DNA of 64,000 nt from Candidatus Desulfovibrio kirbyi (GCA_013374015.1 BLLL01000002.1:1-64000); one strand, 5' to 3'; positions 44,000 through 53,355 are shown, counted from the stretch's first letter. Program-made: numbers and translations. Notes: generated by a model not told the origin, from the letters alone.

Positions 44000-45316
44000 A
44001 TGCGCAAAAAATCAGCATTTTCCACTATTCTCGTATTACTGGTTTTAGCAGTTTTTGGCGTAGGCGGGTACACGTTTTTTAAGGATATGGATGGTCCTGC
44101 CGTACAGATAACGCCTGCTACGGACAGAGTGTCTCCTCTTTCGGTCCTGCATATCTCCCTGAGCGATGTGTCCGGCATACGATCTCTTTCTGTCGGGATA
44201 CGCAAAAATAATGTTGTCAATGTCATTTTCCGGCGTCATTTTGACACATATTTGCCCAATCGCGTTGTTGATGTTCCCCTGAAGGGCGCCAATCTCCGCG
44301 AGGGGGCGTTTGATCTGGAAATTCGGGCTACGGACGCCTCCCTGGCGGGTTTTGGGCAGGGCAATACGCGCACCGTGTTTTTGCCGATGCGTTTGGACAC
44401 GCAGCCGCCGCGTATTTCCGTCAAAACCCTGCCGCCGAATATTCGCAGGGGCGGCTCCGCGGTTGTGCGCTATGCCGTTGATGAGAATGTGAGTGAGGGC
44501 GGCGTACTTGTTGCCGGATACTTTGTGCCGGGTTTTTTGCAGCAGGACGGGACATATCTGTGCTTCTTTCCCTTTCCCTATACCATGACGGCAAAAGACT
44601 TTAAAACCGCTGTGGAAATTACGGCTACGGATATGGCCGGAAATGTGACAAAAAGCCGCCTTACAGTCATGTCGTTTGAACGCAATTTCAAAAGCGATTC
44701 TCTGGAATTGACAGACGATTTCCTGCGTGTCGTCGACAACAAGCTGCGCAATCTTGCGCCCAATGCGCAGAATCCTCTGGAATGTTATCTGCATATCAAT
44801 AATCAGGTGCGCGCGGACAATGTGCGCGCTTTGCGTGAAATCGGCAAAAATACGGCTGCCGCCATGCTCTGGAACGGAACGTTCCAGAGGCTACCGCGCT
44901 CGGTGGCGCGCGCCGGGTTTGCCGATCACAGGGTTCTTATGTATCAGGGCAAACTTGTGGGCGAATCGTTTCATCTTGGCTTTGATTTGGCCTCTGTGCG
45001 CAATGCTGAAGTGCCAGCGGCAAACAATGGCCGTGTTGTCTATGTCGGCGAAATGGGAATCTACGGCAAAATGATCGTGATTGACCATGGGCTTGGCCTC
45101 ATGTCGCTGTATTCGCATCTGCATTCCCAGCTTGTCAAAGAAGGGGATATTGTTGCAAAAGGGCAGACTGTTGCCCTGACGGGCAGCACAGGGCTGGCTT
45201 TTGGAGACCATCTGCATTTCGGCATTTTGGTTGGCGGAATTGAGGTGACGCCGCTTGAATGGATTGACGCAAAGTGGATTCAGGATAACGTCACGGGCAG
45301 ACTTGCCGCCCAGTAA
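44000..45316 (+). CDS. M23 family metallopeptidase (murein hydrolase type)
   Basis: A 438-residue envelope protein. Residues 8-28 form an N-terminal membrane anchor or signal, then come long beta-rich domains, and the C-terminal 110 residues are a LytM/peptidase M23 domain: HLGFDLAS (zinc His and Asp), LYSHLHSQ and GDHLHFGI. The zinc ligand set looks complete, so it may cleave peptidoglycan cross-links. The stop is followed by convergent genes. A role in cell division or secretion-related wall opening is typical but cannot be fixed here. Confidence 0.9.
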   Translation: MRKKSAFSTILVLLVLAVFGVGGYTFFKDMDGPAVQITPATDRVSPLSVLHISLSDVSGIRSLSVGIRKNNVVNVIFRRHFDTYLPNRVVDVPLKGANLREGAFDLEIRATDASLAGFGQGNTRTVFLPMRLDTQPPRISVKTLPPNIRRGGSAVVRYAVDENVSEGGVLVAGYFVPGFLQQDGTYLCFFPFPYTMTAKDFKTAVEITATDMAGNVTKSRLTVMSFERNFKSDSLELTDDFLRVVDNKLRNLAPNAQNPLECYLHINNQVRADNVRALREIGKNTAAAMLWNGTFQRLPRSVARAGFADHRVLMYQGKLVGESFHLGFDLASVRNAEVPAANNGRVVYVGEMGIYGKMIVIDHGLGLMSLYSHLHSQLVKEGDIVAKGQTVALTGSTGLAFGDHLHFGILVGGIEVTPLEWIDAKWIQDNVTGRLAAQ

Positions 45317-45361
45317 TTATACATAACTACGAATACGGATGCGATTCAGAGCGTTGTCGTG

Positions 45362-45658
45362 TTATTGTTGCTGTTCGCGCGAGGGGAGATCCCCCTCTTT
45401 CAGGCGCTGTAAAAATTTGTCGCGGCAGTCATAACTGCAAAAATGGTAAACCTTGTCATTATCACGCACAGAAACAGCGCCGTCAACGGCGACATAGACG
45501 CCGCATTCAGGATCCTTCACCATTTCCCCCGCAGCCACCTTACGCTCAATATCCGCCCTGTTTTCTTCTTTTCCGGCCTGTTTTTTCCTGAGCAGATCAT
45601 TGGCGAACAGATGGTAGAGTACATAGCCGGCAACCAGTAACAGCAACCATTTCCACAT
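45362..45658 (-). CDS. Membrane-anchored YHS/TRASH-like metal-binding protein
   Basis: A 98-residue protein with an N-terminal transmembrane segment (WLLLLVAGYVLYHLFA) and a C-terminal domain with D-P-x-C-G near residue 50 and FCSYDCRDKFL. This matches the YHS or TRASH-type metal-coordinating fold. ATG 45658 has a strong AAGGAGG site. It is next to a ZraP-like metal-related gene, which supports a role in metal handling. Unknown substrate. Confidence 0.78.
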   Translation of the reverse strand: MWKWLLLLVAGYVLYHLFANDLLRKKQAGKEENRADIERKVAAGEMVKDPECGVYVAVDGAVSVRDNDKVYHFCSYDCRDKFLQRLKEGDLPSREQQQ

Positions 45659-45855
45659 ACAACTGCCTCCTTTGCAAACTGCGTTACAAAAATCAGTGCA
45701 ATCCGGGAATACTAAAGCGCAACTGTAAAAATTGCGAGCGTTATTTGCAAGCCGCGCGCCGGAAAATCCTTTGACTTTTGCTTGAGATAGCAAAAATCTG
45801 AGCTACTACATGTGATCTCCCCGTCTGAGAAAGCGCTATAGCCGCGTTGCGCGTT

Positions 45856-46023
45856 TCACAATTTTGAGTTCAGCGTTTTTCTGTTGATGCCGAAACACCG
45901 CGCCGCTTCGCTTTTATTGCCCCCAACATTTTCCAGGGTGTCAAGAACAGCGATGCGTTCTATCTCTTCCAGCGTCATGTTTCCGAAAAGTATTTTCGGC
46001 ACATGGCCTGCGTCGTCTTCCAT
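45856..46023 (-). CDS. Stand-alone 55-residue Fis-type HTH protein (possible ZraR remnant)
   Basis: A 55-codon frame encoding an HTH_8 domain: MTLEEIERIAVLDTLENVGG, then NKSEAARCFGINRKTL. This is the C-terminal DNA-binding domain of NtrC-type response regulators such as ZraR, but receiver and AAA+ domains are missing because ZraP lies immediately upstream in the opposite direction. It starts at ATG 46023 without a clear ribosome-binding site. Either a truncated regulator remnant or a small DNA-binding protein acting on the shared intergenic region. Confidence 0.6.
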   Translation of the reverse strand: MEDDAGHVPKILFGNMTLEEIERIAVLDTLENVGGNKSEAARCFGINRKTLNSKL

Positions 46024-46098
46024 AAGATAATATATATTTTGGCGATTGACACGGTGATTGCTTTATGGAAGCATCATAAACATACAAGGAGTAAAACC

Positions 46099-46530
46099 AT
46101 GAACAAAAGAACACTGCGTTTATCAATTATTGCCCTGACAATGGCGGCGTTGTTGGGCGTTGCGGGAATGGCCGACGCGTATGGCCCGTGGGGAAAGAAC
46201 GATATGTCCCCTGAACAGCACGCGGCAATGCAGGAGATGTATGCTGAATCCGGCAAAACCATCCAACCCTTGCAGCAGCAGCTTTATGCCAAGCAGGCGG
46301 AACTTGACGCCTTATATTATAAGGACACGCCTTTGAATGATCCCGCAGTGCAGGCTTTGAAAAAAGAGGTGAATGATCTCGACGCAAAGCTGTACGCCGC
46401 TCACGCTGAACTGCGCGCAAAAATGGACGCCAAAGGCATTCCGTATGGGCGCGGCGCGGGACTGGGCTATGGAAGACACGGCAGAGGGATGTCAGCGCAT
46501 AACGGATACGGCGGATGCTGCTCTTGGTGA
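46099..46530 (+). CDS. ZraP/Spy-like periplasmic metal-stress protein
   Basis: A 143-residue periplasmic protein with signal peptide (cleavage near MADAYG), a helical MSPEQHAAMQEMYAESGK region and heptad-like DLDAKLYAAHAELRAKM, and a Gly/His-rich C-terminus ending CCSW. Fits the ZraP/CpxP/Spy (LTxxQ) group, zinc-responsive chaperones. AAGGAG precedes ATG 46099. The divergent 55-residue HTH protein suggests the remains of a Zra-type regulatory pair. Confidence 0.82.
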   Translation: MNKRTLRLSIIALTMAALLGVAGMADAYGPWGKNDMSPEQHAAMQEMYAESGKTIQPLQQQLYAKQAELDALYYKDTPLNDPAVQALKKEVNDLDAKLYAAHAELRAKMDAKGIPYGRGAGLGYGRHGRGMSAHNGYGGCCSW

Positions 46531-46572
46531 AGGGGATAGTGTAAGACGGTTTGCGTACCGGAAAACGCATTT

Positions 46573-46611
46573 TGACCCCGTATCAGCGCGCAACTGATGC
46601 GGGGTCATTTT
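46573..46611 (+). terminator. Terminator downstream of the ZraP-like gene
   Basis: A long stem (TGACCCCG-ATCAG with CTGAT-CGGGGTCA, one internal T/G position) with a seven-base loop is followed by TTTTA. Lies 42 bases past the stop. Confidence 0.88.
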
Positions 46612-46645
46612 ATGTGAAGATGAGGATTCCGAGTTCCGGACAATC

Positions 46646-46674
46646 TTGACGATTTCCCGCAGAGGGCATAGTAT
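46646..46674 (+). promoter_or_regulatory. Putative lysS promoter
   Basis: TTGACG (46646-46651) with 17-base spacer and TAGTAT (46669-46674), 28 bases before the lysS ATG. Confidence 0.5.
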
Positions 46675-46702
46675 CTGGTTTTTCCCGGATACGGAGCTTT
46701 TA

Positions 46703-48286
46703 ATGAAAGACAAGAGCAATCGCGGCAAACCAGCTATCCGCCTCAACACAAAATCCCAACATGCGGCATATTTTATGCCCATGCTGGAAAGTCTGGCCAC
46801 GCACGAAGGTCTGAATGAAGTGCTTAAAAGCCGGATATGCAAGGCCTGCGATCTGCTGGATTCCGGTGTGCCCCTGTTTCCCAACACATTTCGCAAACAG
46901 CACACCGTTGCCCATGTGTTGAACAGCTTCAGCCCTCTCACCGCGGAAGAGCTTGCGGCAAAAGAAGATGTCCTGGCCTTGGCAGGACGAATTGTTTCCC
47001 TGCGCTCGTTCGGCAAGGTCATTTTTTTTCATTTGATGGATGCGAGCGGGCGACTGCAATGCTATGGCGCGAAGGAGCAACTGGGCGACGCAGGCTATGC
47101 CGTCATAAAAAAGCTGGAAGTGGGGGATATTGTCGGTGTACGCGGCAGCCTGTTCCGTACGAGAACCGGAGAGCTGACCATTTCGTGTGCCGTGTTGACG
47201 CTGCTGACCAGATCCATGCGTCCCTTGCCTGAAAAATATCACGGGCTTAAGGACATGGAAACTCGCTATCGTCAGCGCTATGTTGACCTTATCGTCACGC
47301 CGCGCTCACGTGAAATTTTTATCAAACGCAGTCTGATTGTTCGCGAATTTCGTCGTTTTATGGAAGACAACGGCTTTATGGAAGTGGAAACGCCCATGAT
47401 GCAGCCCATGCCCGGCGGCGCAACGGCACGGCCTTTCGCAACCCACCACAATGCCCTGGATCTGCAACTTTACATGCGAATTGCGCCGGAACTTTATTTG
47501 AAGCGTCTGCTTGTGGGCGGCTTTGAAAAAGTTTTTGAACTTAACCGTAATTTCCGCAACGAAGGCATAGACACGCGCCATAACCCGGAATTCACCATGT
47601 GTGAATTTTATTGGGCATACGCCACGTTTGAAGACCTCATGGATTTTACGGAAAGACTTTTTGCGCATTTGGCAAAAATAGTCTGTAATTCCACAGTAAT
47701 CCCTTGCCAAGGCAAGGAAATTGACCTAACGCCGGGGCGGTGGAAACGCTTGAGTTTTCATAGCGCGTTGCGGGAACTCGGCGGATATCCAGAAGATTTT
47801 TACAATAATTTCAATAAGCTCGCTGCCTATATCCGTGAGCGTGGCGAAAAAGCCACTGAAAATGAATGCCTTTCAAAACTTCAGGCAAAGCTTTTTGATC
47901 TTGACGTGGAACCAAAACTGCTGCAACCGCACTTTATCTACCATTATCCTACAGAAATATCACCGCTGTCGCGCCGTAACGACTATATGCCGGAACTGAC
48001 GGACCGCTTTGAGCTGTTTATCGCTGGTCGTGAGTTGTCCAACGCGTTTTCAGAACTCAACGATCCTGTTGACCAGCGCTTACGTTTTCAGGACCAGGCG
48101 CGTGAAAAAGAAGCTGGCGATGATGAGGCGCACAGCATGGACGAAGACTACCTGCGGGCGCTGGAGTATGGCATGCCGCCGGCGGCGGGCCAGGGAATCG
48201 GTATTGACAGGCTTGTCATGCTGCTGACGGATTCCGCGTCCATACGTGAAGTCATTTTATTTCCTTTGTTGCGTCCAGAATTCTAA
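46703..48286 (+). CDS. lysS: Lysyl-tRNA synthetase (class II)
   Basis: A 527-residue class II synthetase that charges tRNA-Lys. The OB-fold anticodon domain (VLALAGRIVSLRSFGKV) is followed by motif 2 (FRNEGIDTRHNPEFTMCEFY) and motif 3 (GQGIGIDRLVML). ATG 46703 has GGAG seven bases away. The first 25 residues extend before the usual start and are of low complexity; otherwise length is normal. Confidence 0.95.
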   Translation: MKDKSNRGKPAIRLNTKSQHAAYFMPMLESLATHEGLNEVLKSRICKACDLLDSGVPLFPNTFRKQHTVAHVLNSFSPLTAEELAAKEDVLALAGRIVSLRSFGKVIFFHLMDASGRLQCYGAKEQLGDAGYAVIKKLEVGDIVGVRGSLFRTRTGELTISCAVLTLLTRSMRPLPEKYHGLKDMETRYRQRYVDLIVTPRSREIFIKRSLIVREFRRFMEDNGFMEVETPMMQPMPGGATARPFATHHNALDLQLYMRIAPELYLKRLLVGGFEKVFELNRNFRNEGIDTRHNPEFTMCEFYWAYATFEDLMDFTERLFAHLAKIVCNSTVIPCQGKEIDLTPGRWKRLSFHSALRELGGYPEDFYNNFNKLAAYIRERGEKATENECLSKLQAKLFDLDVEPKLLQPHFIYHYPTEISPLSRRNDYMPELTDRFELFIAGRELSNAFSELNDPVDQRLRFQDQAREKEAGDDEAHSMDEDYLRALEYGMPPAAGQGIGIDRLVMLLTDSASIREVILFPLLRPEF

Positions 48287-48348
48287 CAATACATTGAAAT
48301 TACGTAGGAAAATTTTTACGTTTGTCCTTTCCGCACAAGGTATAAAAA

Positions 48349-48563
48349 TTTGAGAGTATTAACAAAAGAATGTTGCGATATCTTCTCTTACCCCGTTGAC
48401 GTGAAATCGTGCAAATAAAGCCATTGTCAGGTCTACCATGTGCATAGATTTTGATACGACAATAGACGTGCGTTTGAATCTGGCGAACCAATGCCGTTAG
48501 TAGCTTTTTCACTCGCCGGACGCCCTTTTGGTGTGGCGCGCGTGAATTGTTAATACTCTCAAA
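48349..48563. mobile_element. MITE-like element with 17-bp terminal inverted repeats
   Basis: TTTGAGAGTATTAACAA at 48349-48365 is repeated perfectly inverted at 48547-48563, framing 215 bases without a complete gene. The same 17-mer closes the IS1-family remnant at 62147-62163, and a short inner stretch (GTGAAAAAGCTACT, minus strand) also matches that remnant. This suggests a non-autonomous derivative mobilised by that IS family. No clear target-site duplication. The gap 48287-48617 holds nothing else apart from the lolC/E promoter. Confidence 0.65.
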
Positions 48564-48581
48564 AATTTTTTTAAAAAAGTC

Positions 48582-48610
48582 TTGAATATACGGCAAAACT
48601 GGGGCATAGT
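48582..48610 (+). promoter_or_regulatory. Putative lolC/E promoter next to the MITE
   Basis: TTGAAT (48582-48587), 17-base spacer, CATAGT (48605-48610). The ATG at 48618 lies only seven bases past the -10, so transcripts could begin at or next to the start codon (leaderless). Confidence 0.45.
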
Positions 48611-48617
48611 GTCGCAA

Positions 48618-49844
48618 ATGTCCTTTGAACTCTTTGTGGCTTTGCGTTATCTTTTTTCAAGGCGCAAGCAAACCTTCATTTATATTATTTCCCTGATGTC
48701 CATTCTTGGGGTGGCCTTGGGTGTAGGCGCGCTTGTGCTGGTTCTCGGCGTATACAACGGCCTGACAGCGGACATGCGTGACAAGATACTGGGCGCGAAC
48801 GCCCACGGCATTGTCATGAGTCATCTGCCGTCCGCTTTTGAACACGACGCAACGCTGACGGAGCGGATAGCTTCGGTTTCCGGCGTTGTCGCGGCCATGC
48901 CCTTCATCTACACCGAAGTGATGCTTTCCGCCGGCAACGGCGTAAAGGGCGTTGTGTTGCGCGGCGTCAACCCAACGGAAGCGCCGGCTGTGCTCTCCAT
49001 GCTCAGGCAGATAAAACTGGGGAGCGTCAGCGGCATGCAAAAAGAAGGAGTCCCGGGAATCATCATCGGCGAAGAACTGGCGCGACGTCTTGGCCTTGGC
49101 CTTGCAAGCCGCGTCAACCTGCTTTCTCCTTCAGGGCAGAAATCCTCCTCGGGATATTCTCCCCGTATACGGCCTTTTGAAGTTGCGGGGATTTTCAAAA
49201 CAGGCATGTTTGAATACGATTCTTCCCTAGCCTTTGTTTCTCTTGATGCGGCGCGCGATGTGCTGGGTATGTCCGCAGGCTTTCTTTCCGGAATTGAAAT
49301 AACTGTCGCCGATGTTTACGAAGCCGATAAAACAGCCGCGCTTCTGACGGAAGCTCTGGGACCGCCTTTTTATGTGCGCACCTGGATGGAAATGAACGCC
49401 AATCTTTTTGCCGCGCTCAAACTGGAAAAAGTGGGCATGTTTATTCTGCTTGCCATGGTGGTGCTGATTGGTTCGTTTTCCATCGTTACCTCGCTTGTCA
49501 TGCTGGTTATGGAAAAAACCCGCGACATAGCCATCATGCTGTCAATGGGTGCGACACACGGCATGATACGCCGTATTTTCATATATCAGGGTACAATCAT
49601 AGGTCTTGTCGGCACGCTGTTGGGCTATGTCTTTGGTTTGACGCTCGGTGAAATACTCAAACGCTACCAGTTCATCAGATTGCCCGACAACGTCTATACG
49701 GTAGACCATTTGCCCATTCTTATCACAATGTCGGACGTGTGCATTGTGGGTGCGAGCGCCATGCTGCTCTGTTTTCTGGCTACGCTTTACCCGGCGCGTC
49801 AGGCGGCCCGCCTGCAACCGGCCGAAGCCCTGCGGTACGAGTAA
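48618..49844 (+). CDS. Lipoprotein-releasing ABC transporter permease LolC/LolE
   Basis: A 408-residue inner-membrane permease that passes outer-membrane lipoproteins to LolA. Topology of the FtsX/MacB class: one N-terminal transmembrane helix (IISLMSILGVALGVGALVLV), a large periplasmic domain and three C-terminal helices (MVVLIGSFSIVTSLVMLVM and so on). It is followed by lolD with stop/start overlap TAATG, so the pair forms the Lol ABC complex; a single permease gene likely acts as a homodimer. Confidence 0.92.
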   Translation: MSFELFVALRYLFSRRKQTFIYIISLMSILGVALGVGALVLVLGVYNGLTADMRDKILGANAHGIVMSHLPSAFEHDATLTERIASVSGVVAAMPFIYTEVMLSAGNGVKGVVLRGVNPTEAPAVLSMLRQIKLGSVSGMQKEGVPGIIIGEELARRLGLGLASRVNLLSPSGQKSSSGYSPRIRPFEVAGIFKTGMFEYDSSLAFVSLDAARDVLGMSAGFLSGIEITVADVYEADKTAALLTEALGPPFYVRTWMEMNANLFAALKLEKVGMFILLAMVVLIGSFSIVTSLVMLVMEKTRDIAIMLSMGATHGMIRRIFIYQGTIIGLVGTLLGYVFGLTLGEILKRYQFIRLPDNVYTVDHLPILITMSDVCIVGASAMLLCFLATLYPARQAARLQPAEALRYE

Positions 49845-50575
49845 TGTCTGCGATTTATGCATTTTCTGACGTTACAAAAAAATTTTTTTCTCCCGGCGAA
49901 AGTCTGGAAATTTTCAGTAATATCAATCTGGTTATAGAAGAAGGCGAGTCGGTTGCTATTGTGGGTGCTTCCGGCTGCGGCAAATCTACCCTCTTGCATC
50001 TTATGGGCGCTCTTGATATTCCTACCAGTGGCACTGTATCGTTTGACGGGCAAAATCTGGCGCATATGACAACAAACCAGAAAGCTGGCTTTCGCAACAG
50101 ATCACTGGGCTTTGTTTTTCAGTTCCATCATCTGTTGCCAGAATTTTCACCGTTGGAAAATGTTGCCATGCCGGCTGTAATCGGCGGCGCACGCAAGACG
50201 GATGTGTTGCAAAAAGCGCGGGATATGCTTGAGCGTGTCGGCTTGGCGTCGCGTGCGCACAGCAAGACAGCCACTCTTTCCGGAGGGGAACGGCAACGGG
50301 TCGCCATAGCACGCGCGGTTTTTATGCGTCCGCGTGTCCTTTTGGCTGACGAGCCTACCGGCAATCTGGATGAAACAACGGGCGCGCAAGTGAGCGCGCT
50401 CATGCACGAACTTAACCGTGAACTGGGCATGACGCTGATAGTCGTGACCCATAATCGGGAACTCGCCGCCGGCATGAACAGAACTGTGGAGTTACGAACA
50501 GGCAGGCTGTTGCCCTTGCATCGCGAAGAGGTTTGCCTTCAGACTAAACGTATAACGCGTGGGCACTGCGCTTAA
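49844..50575 (+). CDS. lolD: Lipoprotein-releasing ABC transporter ATPase LolD
   Basis: A 243-residue ATPase of the Lol system. Walker A GASGCGKST, signature LSGGERQRVAIARA, Walker B VLLADEPTGNLD. ATG overlaps the permease stop. The C-terminus extends about ten residues beyond the usual length. BamA follows after 20 bases, joining two outer-membrane biogenesis systems in one operon. Confidence 0.94.
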   Translation: MSAIYAFSDVTKKFFSPGESLEIFSNINLVIEEGESVAIVGASGCGKSTLLHLMGALDIPTSGTVSFDGQNLAHMTTNQKAGFRNRSLGFVFQFHHLLPEFSPLENVAMPAVIGGARKTDVLQKARDMLERVGLASRAHSKTATLSGGERQRVAIARAVFMRPRVLLADEPTGNLDETTGAQVSALMHELNRELGMTLIVVTHNRELAAGMNRTVELRTGRLLPLHREEVCLQTKRITRGHCA

Positions 50576-50595
50576 ACCGAAAGCGGGGACGTGGT

Positions 50596-53355
50596 ATGAA
50601 AAAGTATGTATCTGGCGCGCATATCAGGAGAGCATTCAAGGTTTTCTGTCTGACGGCCTTGACGTGCGTTTTTCAGGCGATCCTGCCTGCCTGCCTTGCC
50701 GTTGCGGAACCCCAGCCTCCGCTGGTGCTGGTAGTGCCTTTTCAGGTTACTGCCGGTCCCGAGATGCCGGACGCATCACGCGATGTGCCGCGGCACATTG
50801 TCACCCAGCTTGAAAGCGCAGGTCTTAAAACCGTGCCGATGAATCGCGCGCGCGCATTGCTGGACGGGCAATCCGCCGTCAATCTTGCGGCGGCGCGTGA
50901 ACTTGGGCGCAAAGCCGGCGCGGCGCTTGTTGTCTACGGCACTTTTACGCAACTTGGCGACGGCTTTACCATGGACACGTGTCTTGTTGCTGTTGAAAAG
51001 GGAGAAAGCGTGCCCGAAGTTTTTGAGCGTAATTCTCTGGCCGCATTGACAGAATGCGCTACAGCGCTGGCAAACCGTGCTGCGGACATACTTGGCGTTC
51101 AGGGCAGGCCTGGCCCCGGCGGCACGGGTTTGGTCCCCATGACGGCCCCTACCGGCGTCGGAATCAGCGACGTGCAGATACGTGGCATGAAAATTCTGGA
51201 CCCTGACATTGTGCTTGCGCGTATGACCATCCGCCGAGGGGACAAGCCGGACGCAAACGCCATCAACGAAGAAGTCAAGCGCATCTGGGGTATGGGATAT
51301 TTCAGCGATGTGCAAACCGCCATGATAAATAACGTTCTTGTGTTTACTGTGGTGGAAAAACCGCGCATTGACAATATTGTTGTGGAAGGTTCAAAGGATA
51401 TTGATCAGGAAGATGTGCTGGCCGCCATGGGTACAAAATCCGGCAGTGTCCTCAACGAACAGATGCTTGTCGACGACCTTCAGAAAATTATCGAACTTTA
51501 TCGCAAAGAAGGATATTATCTGGCAAATGCTTCCTACAGGATGCAGGAGCGCCCTGGCGGCATGGGAGCCGTGCTTGTGATTTCCGTGGAGGAAGGCGGC
51601 AAGCTCTACATACAGGAAGTAAGAATTGACGGTCTGAAAGAACTGAAACGTGGGGACATTGAAGACTATATGGCCCTCAAAAAACGCGGCATTTTTTCCT
51701 GGTTTACCGGCACAGGCACGCTGAAGGAAGAATATCTGGAACGCGATACAAACGCCATTGCCGCTTTTGGCCTCAACGAAGGTTTTATTGATATTCAGGT
51801 TTCCGCGCCGCAGGTTGAATACAAACCGGACGGAATCCACATTGTTTTCACCATTCATGAAGGTCCCCGCTACACTGTGCGTGAAGTAAAATTCGCCGGT
51901 GACATTATCGAAACAGAAGAAAACATGTTCAAGGTCATTGAGATGGAGAATTGGCGGAAGTCGGAAAAAAAATTTTCGCTGACCGTCATGCAGGAAGACA
52001 CAAAGCGTCTTACGGAATATTATGCCGACTACGGATACGCCTTTGCGGAAGTGGACACGCGCCTTATCAAGGCTGATGACGGTTCTCCGCAGGTGGATGT
52101 CGGCTATATGATCACCAAAAAACAAAAAGTTTTTATCCGGCGCCTTGTGGCGGAGGGGAATACAAAAACGCGCGACAATGTTATTTTGCGTGAAATGCGT
52201 CTTGGCGACGGCGATATGTATGAAGGTGCAAAGTTGCGCCGTTCTGCGGAACGCCTGAACCGTCTGCACTATTTTTCCGCTGTTGATACGGAGCTTATTC
52301 CCACCGGCAATGAAGACGAAGTCGACCTTAAAATCAAGGTAAAAGAAGCGAATACCGGCGCGATCATGGGCGGCGTCGGCTACTCCACATATTATGATGT
52401 GGGCGTTACCGCATCCGTTATGGAACGCAACCTCTTTGGACGTGGCTACTGGCTGCAGTTGCAGGGCTTCTTTTCCTGGCGGCGCACATCCGGAATGCTC
52501 TCGTTTACCAATCCACACCTCTATGATACAGATCTTTCCGTTGGTAATGATCTCTACTATGTCTATGACTACTGGGATGACTTTACAAAAGAAACCATTG
52601 GCGACACCATACGCTTTGCCTATCCTCTCGGCGAATACACCTCCGTTGGTCTGGCCTACCGTCTGGAACGTTATTTCCTCTCTGATGTGAACAATGACTC
52701 CTCTCCCTACATCAGCGACTACGAAGGCACAAACTGGACCAGCGCCATTTCAGGACGCATTCTGCGCGACACTACTGATTCCAGAGAGCGCCCGACAAAG
52801 GGCACCATTGCACGGCTCTGGTCGGAATACGGCGGTGGCGGTTTGGGGGGTACGGACAATTTTGTGAAGACTGTGGCCGACTGGCAGGCATTCTGGTCTG
52901 TTAATCCGCAAAATACTCTGCATGTGCGTGGGCGGTTGGGCGGCGTTTTTCAAAATACCGAAAGCAAAGTGCCTGTCTTTGAACGCTTCTGGTTGGGAGG
53001 CATGGACACTATCCGCGGGTATTCGTTTTCTGATCTTTCACCGCGTGACTACAAATACGGCGGAGATCAGATAGGCGGCGACCGCATGGGAGTTCTTAAT
53101 CTTGAATATATCTGGACATTCCAGAAAGACCTTGGCCTTGCGCTGGTGCCCTTTGTGGACGCCGGCTTTAACATTGACCAGAAAACAATGGGCAATGACT
53201 TGAACAGATATATTGTGGCCTCAGCTGGCCTTGAGTTTCGCTGGCGTTCGCCGATGGGCGACCTGCGCATCGCCTACGGGCACCCGCTGGTAAAGGATTA
53301 TGACAAGGAGATGGAAACTGGACGGCTGGAGTTCAGCATGGGACAGTTTTTTTAA
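50596..53355 (+). CDS. bamA: Outer-membrane assembly factor BamA
   Basis: A 919-residue Omp85 protein that folds beta-barrel proteins into the outer membrane. A signal peptide is followed by an extra N-terminal domain of about 130 residues (PFQVTAGPEM...VVYGTFTQLGDGF) that resembles TolB-N/FlgT-type domains, then five POTRA-like repeats from about residue 190 (ISDVQIRGMKILDPD and so on), and a 16-strand barrel ending in GQFF. The usual partners skp and lpxD are absent downstream; an autotransporter gene follows instead, a BamA-dependent substrate type. Confidence 0.93.
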   Translation: MKKYVSGAHIRRAFKVFCLTALTCVFQAILPACLAVAEPQPPLVLVVPFQVTAGPEMPDASRDVPRHIVTQLESAGLKTVPMNRARALLDGQSAVNLAAARELGRKAGAALVVYGTFTQLGDGFTMDTCLVAVEKGESVPEVFERNSLAALTECATALANRAADILGVQGRPGPGGTGLVPMTAPTGVGISDVQIRGMKILDPDIVLARMTIRRGDKPDANAINEEVKRIWGMGYFSDVQTAMINNVLVFTVVEKPRIDNIVVEGSKDIDQEDVLAAMGTKSGSVLNEQMLVDDLQKIIELYRKEGYYLANASYRMQERPGGMGAVLVISVEEGGKLYIQEVRIDGLKELKRGDIEDYMALKKRGIFSWFTGTGTLKEEYLERDTNAIAAFGLNEGFIDIQVSAPQVEYKPDGIHIVFTIHEGPRYTVREVKFAGDIIETEENMFKVIEMENWRKSEKKFSLTVMQEDTKRLTEYYADYGYAFAEVDTRLIKADDGSPQVDVGYMITKKQKVFIRRLVAEGNTKTRDNVILREMRLGDGDMYEGAKLRRSAERLNRLHYFSAVDTELIPTGNEDEVDLKIKVKEANTGAIMGGVGYSTYYDVGVTASVMERNLFGRGYWLQLQGFFSWRRTSGMLSFTNPHLYDTDLSVGNDLYYVYDYWDDFTKETIGDTIRFAYPLGEYTSVGLAYRLERYFLSDVNNDSSPYISDYEGTNWTSAISGRILRDTTDSRERPTKGTIARLWSEYGGGGLGGTDNFVKTVADWQAFWSVNPQNTLHVRGRLGGVFQNTESKVPVFERFWLGGMDTIRGYSFSDLSPRDYKYGGDQIGGDRMGVLNLEYIWTFQKDLGLALVPFVDAGFNIDQKTMGNDLNRYIVASAGLEFRWRSPMGDLRIAYGHPLVKDYDKEMETGRLEFSMGQFF

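Noticed and set aside
46041..46075. Sigma-54 promoter for the ZraP-like gene
   Set aside because: No GG-N10-GC arrangement with TGGC/TTGC fits; only a TTGACA at 46046 is seen, without a good -10.
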